From: Azotobacter paspali
GTDB lineage: Bacteria > Pseudomonadota > Gammaproteobacteria > Pseudomonadales > Pseudomonadaceae
Reading direction: 5' to 3' (one strand)
Length of the DNA: 30,740 nucleotides
Assembly (NCBI RefSeq): GCF_042434745.1
Contig: NZ_JBHLSS010000086.1
Shown: positions 30,184 to 30,740 of the stretch, piece after piece
Layout of the letters: each line of letters begins with the position of its first letter
How positions within the stretch are numbered: the stretch's first letter is position 1
Notes under the pieces: generated by a model
Databases searched by the model: none
The model's input: only the letters and a program-made list of their open reading frames with translations
What the model was told of the DNA's origin: nothing
Program-made: the position numbers and the translations under genes

Positions 30184-30465
30184 TCAAGAGGCGCGGCGTA
30201 TATTTCGCCCCATGAGCTTGTCGTGCTCGCTCTTTGCCTTGAGGTGCTGTGCGTCCAAGTAGGCTGCAAGGTCGGTCAAGTGAACGCCCCTGGCCGACTT
30301 CTGGCTGTTTTCCATCTTTACCAGAGGCAGATCGATCTCGCCGGCCGCAACCTTGAGCTTCATCTTCTCTGGCGTCAGGTGAAAGAAGTAGTCTTCGCAG
30401 ACCCGCTCCAGGGGAATGATGGCCTGGCCGTTGTACTGGGCCATCAGCAGGAACAAGGTATTCAT
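30184..30465 (-). CDS. PrtN-like pyocin/phage activator protein
   Basis: A 93-residue protein starting MNTLFLLMAQYNGQAIIPLE and continuing through VCEDYFFHLTPEKMKLKVAAGEIDLP and ENSQKSARGVHLTDLAAYLDAQ. This is the pyocin activator PrtN family (Pfam PyocinActivator). PrtN turns on pyocin genes in P. aeruginosa through P-boxes after RecA-dependent loss of PrtR; short relatives occur in prophages beside integrases and may act as activators or excision regulators. ATG 30465 is used, with GGGAGGGAG ten bases upstream; a TTG two codons earlier would also fit. The HLTPEK...GEIDLP part resembles a MerR-like or excisionase-like helix-turn-helix. Confidence 0.85.
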   Translation of the reverse strand: MNTLFLLMAQYNGQAIIPLERVCEDYFFHLTPEKMKLKVAAGEIDLPLVKMENSQKSARGVHLTDLAAYLDAQHLKAKSEHDKLMGRNIRRAS

Positions 30466-30518
30466 AGGCAAAAGTCTCCCTCCCGGCTCGCTTGGCCGGG
30501 GAGTGTGAGTGGTTGGGG

Positions 30519-30740
30519 TTACGCGGTTTTGCGGTAGCGGGCGCCCTTGTACTCGGGGCGCGGATCGTATGCTGGCTCAGAAATGACGTTTGCCAGGATG
30601 CGCCGCCAGCTCTCTGCGTTATTCGGCACGACTGGCCCGACATCGTTGTCGATCTCGCCAGGCATGGGAGGAATTGCGATCTGATCCAGCACATCGCACG
30701 GGACCGCGACAGTGCTGCAGCCGTTGTTGTAGTAATCAAG
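30519..30740 (-). CDS. 3' part of an unrecognised element gene, truncated by window edge
   Basis: An open minus-strand frame enters from the right edge and ends at TAA 30519-30521, giving 73 visible C-terminal residues: LDYYNNGCSTVAVPCDVLDQ at the left, then a proline- and asparagine-rich part with AESWRRILANVISEPAYDPR, and a basic end KGARYRKTA. It lacks a start inside the window. Balanced composition, and a stop 53 bp ahead of the PrtN-like gene on the same strand, suggest a real upstream gene of the element. I do not recognise the family. Confidence 0.6.
   Translation of the reverse strand, partial: LDYYNNGCSTVAVPCDVLDQIAIPPMPGEIDNDVGPVVPNNAESWRRILANVISEPAYDPRPEYKGARYRKTA

Larger units (their letters stand above)
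28907..30740. mobile_element. left part of an element integrated at dusA; right end outside window
   Basis: A tyrosine integrase starts 106 bp from the dusA ATG and points away from it, followed by a PrtN-like activator and an unknown gene. The 5' end of dusA is a known target for prophages and genomic islands with this integrase type. The left boundary is an estimate: the crossover should lie within or near the first codons of dusA, but with one junction visible the direct repeat cannot be defined. Composition is less GC-rich near the junction than in dusA. Confidence 0.7.

Noticed and set aside
30116..30739. 207-codon minus-strand frame at the right edge
   Set aside because: Threonine/arginine/proline-rich and overlaps two better frames (PrtN-like gene and the partial upstream gene) in a different phase.

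Overview
The window is high-GC gammaproteobacterial chromosome of the Pseudomonas/Azotobacter group. Gene content and protein sequences match Pseudomonadaceae throughout: RNase D with YcgL and YcgN, CysK, a MASE2 adenylate cyclase (CyaB), a metallophosphoesterase plus glycosyltransferase pair like PlcP/Agt1, and an RssB-type regulator with an anti-sigma antagonist followed by transaldolase and DusA. No rRNA, tRNA or CRISPR array was seen. The genus is an inference from these families, not from a marker gene.

Layout. 1-193: 5' part of an unrecognised gene leaving the window on the minus strand. 420-5320: sseA diverges from rnd-ycgL; then a decayed GntR/FCD regulator, ycgN and a secreted HExxH peptidase. 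5423-9875: YihY-family membrane protein, oligopeptidase B (minus), a small membrane protein and a class II glutamine amidotransferase. 9875-10166: a MITE-like element with near-perfect 22-bp terminal inverted repeats, exactly filling the gap between two convergent genes. 10173-12260: MoxR ATPase and VWA protein (minus). 12430-15417: cysK, a 45-residue protein, a DTW-domain tRNA modification enzyme, and on the minus strand a DUF454 membrane protein and a YgfB-family protein. 15659-18729: recQ, a MarR regulator with a palindrome in its promoter, and an Rdx/SelW-like protein. 18823-22699: a translationally coupled plcP-agt pair, probably membrane lipid remodelling under phosphate stress, convergent with cyaB; then a DUF4404 gene behind a perfect ANR/FNR box. 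23135-25009: mlaA followed by an inactivated IS5-family element with both terminal repeats. 25179-28963: rssB-rssC partner-switching pair, and on the minus strand dusA and tal.

The right end (about 28,900 to the window edge) is the left part of an integrated element next to the 5' end of dusA, a known target of a specialised tyrosine integrase family. It carries the integrase, a strong terminator, a PrtN-like pyocin/phage activator and the 3' end of an unidentified gene. Three TGTAGCAA half-sites lie just ahead of the integrase. This is the only clearly accessory region; its cargo lies beyond the window.

Most of the window is housekeeping. The items most worth a second look are the MITE-like element between the convergent genes, the dusA-borne element with its half-site array, the ANR box before the DUF4404 gene, the plcP-agt pair with a possible degenerate Pho box, and a 435-bp non-coding stretch before mlaA with two strong hairpins. 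I did not find a convincing wholly new system inside the visible sequence.
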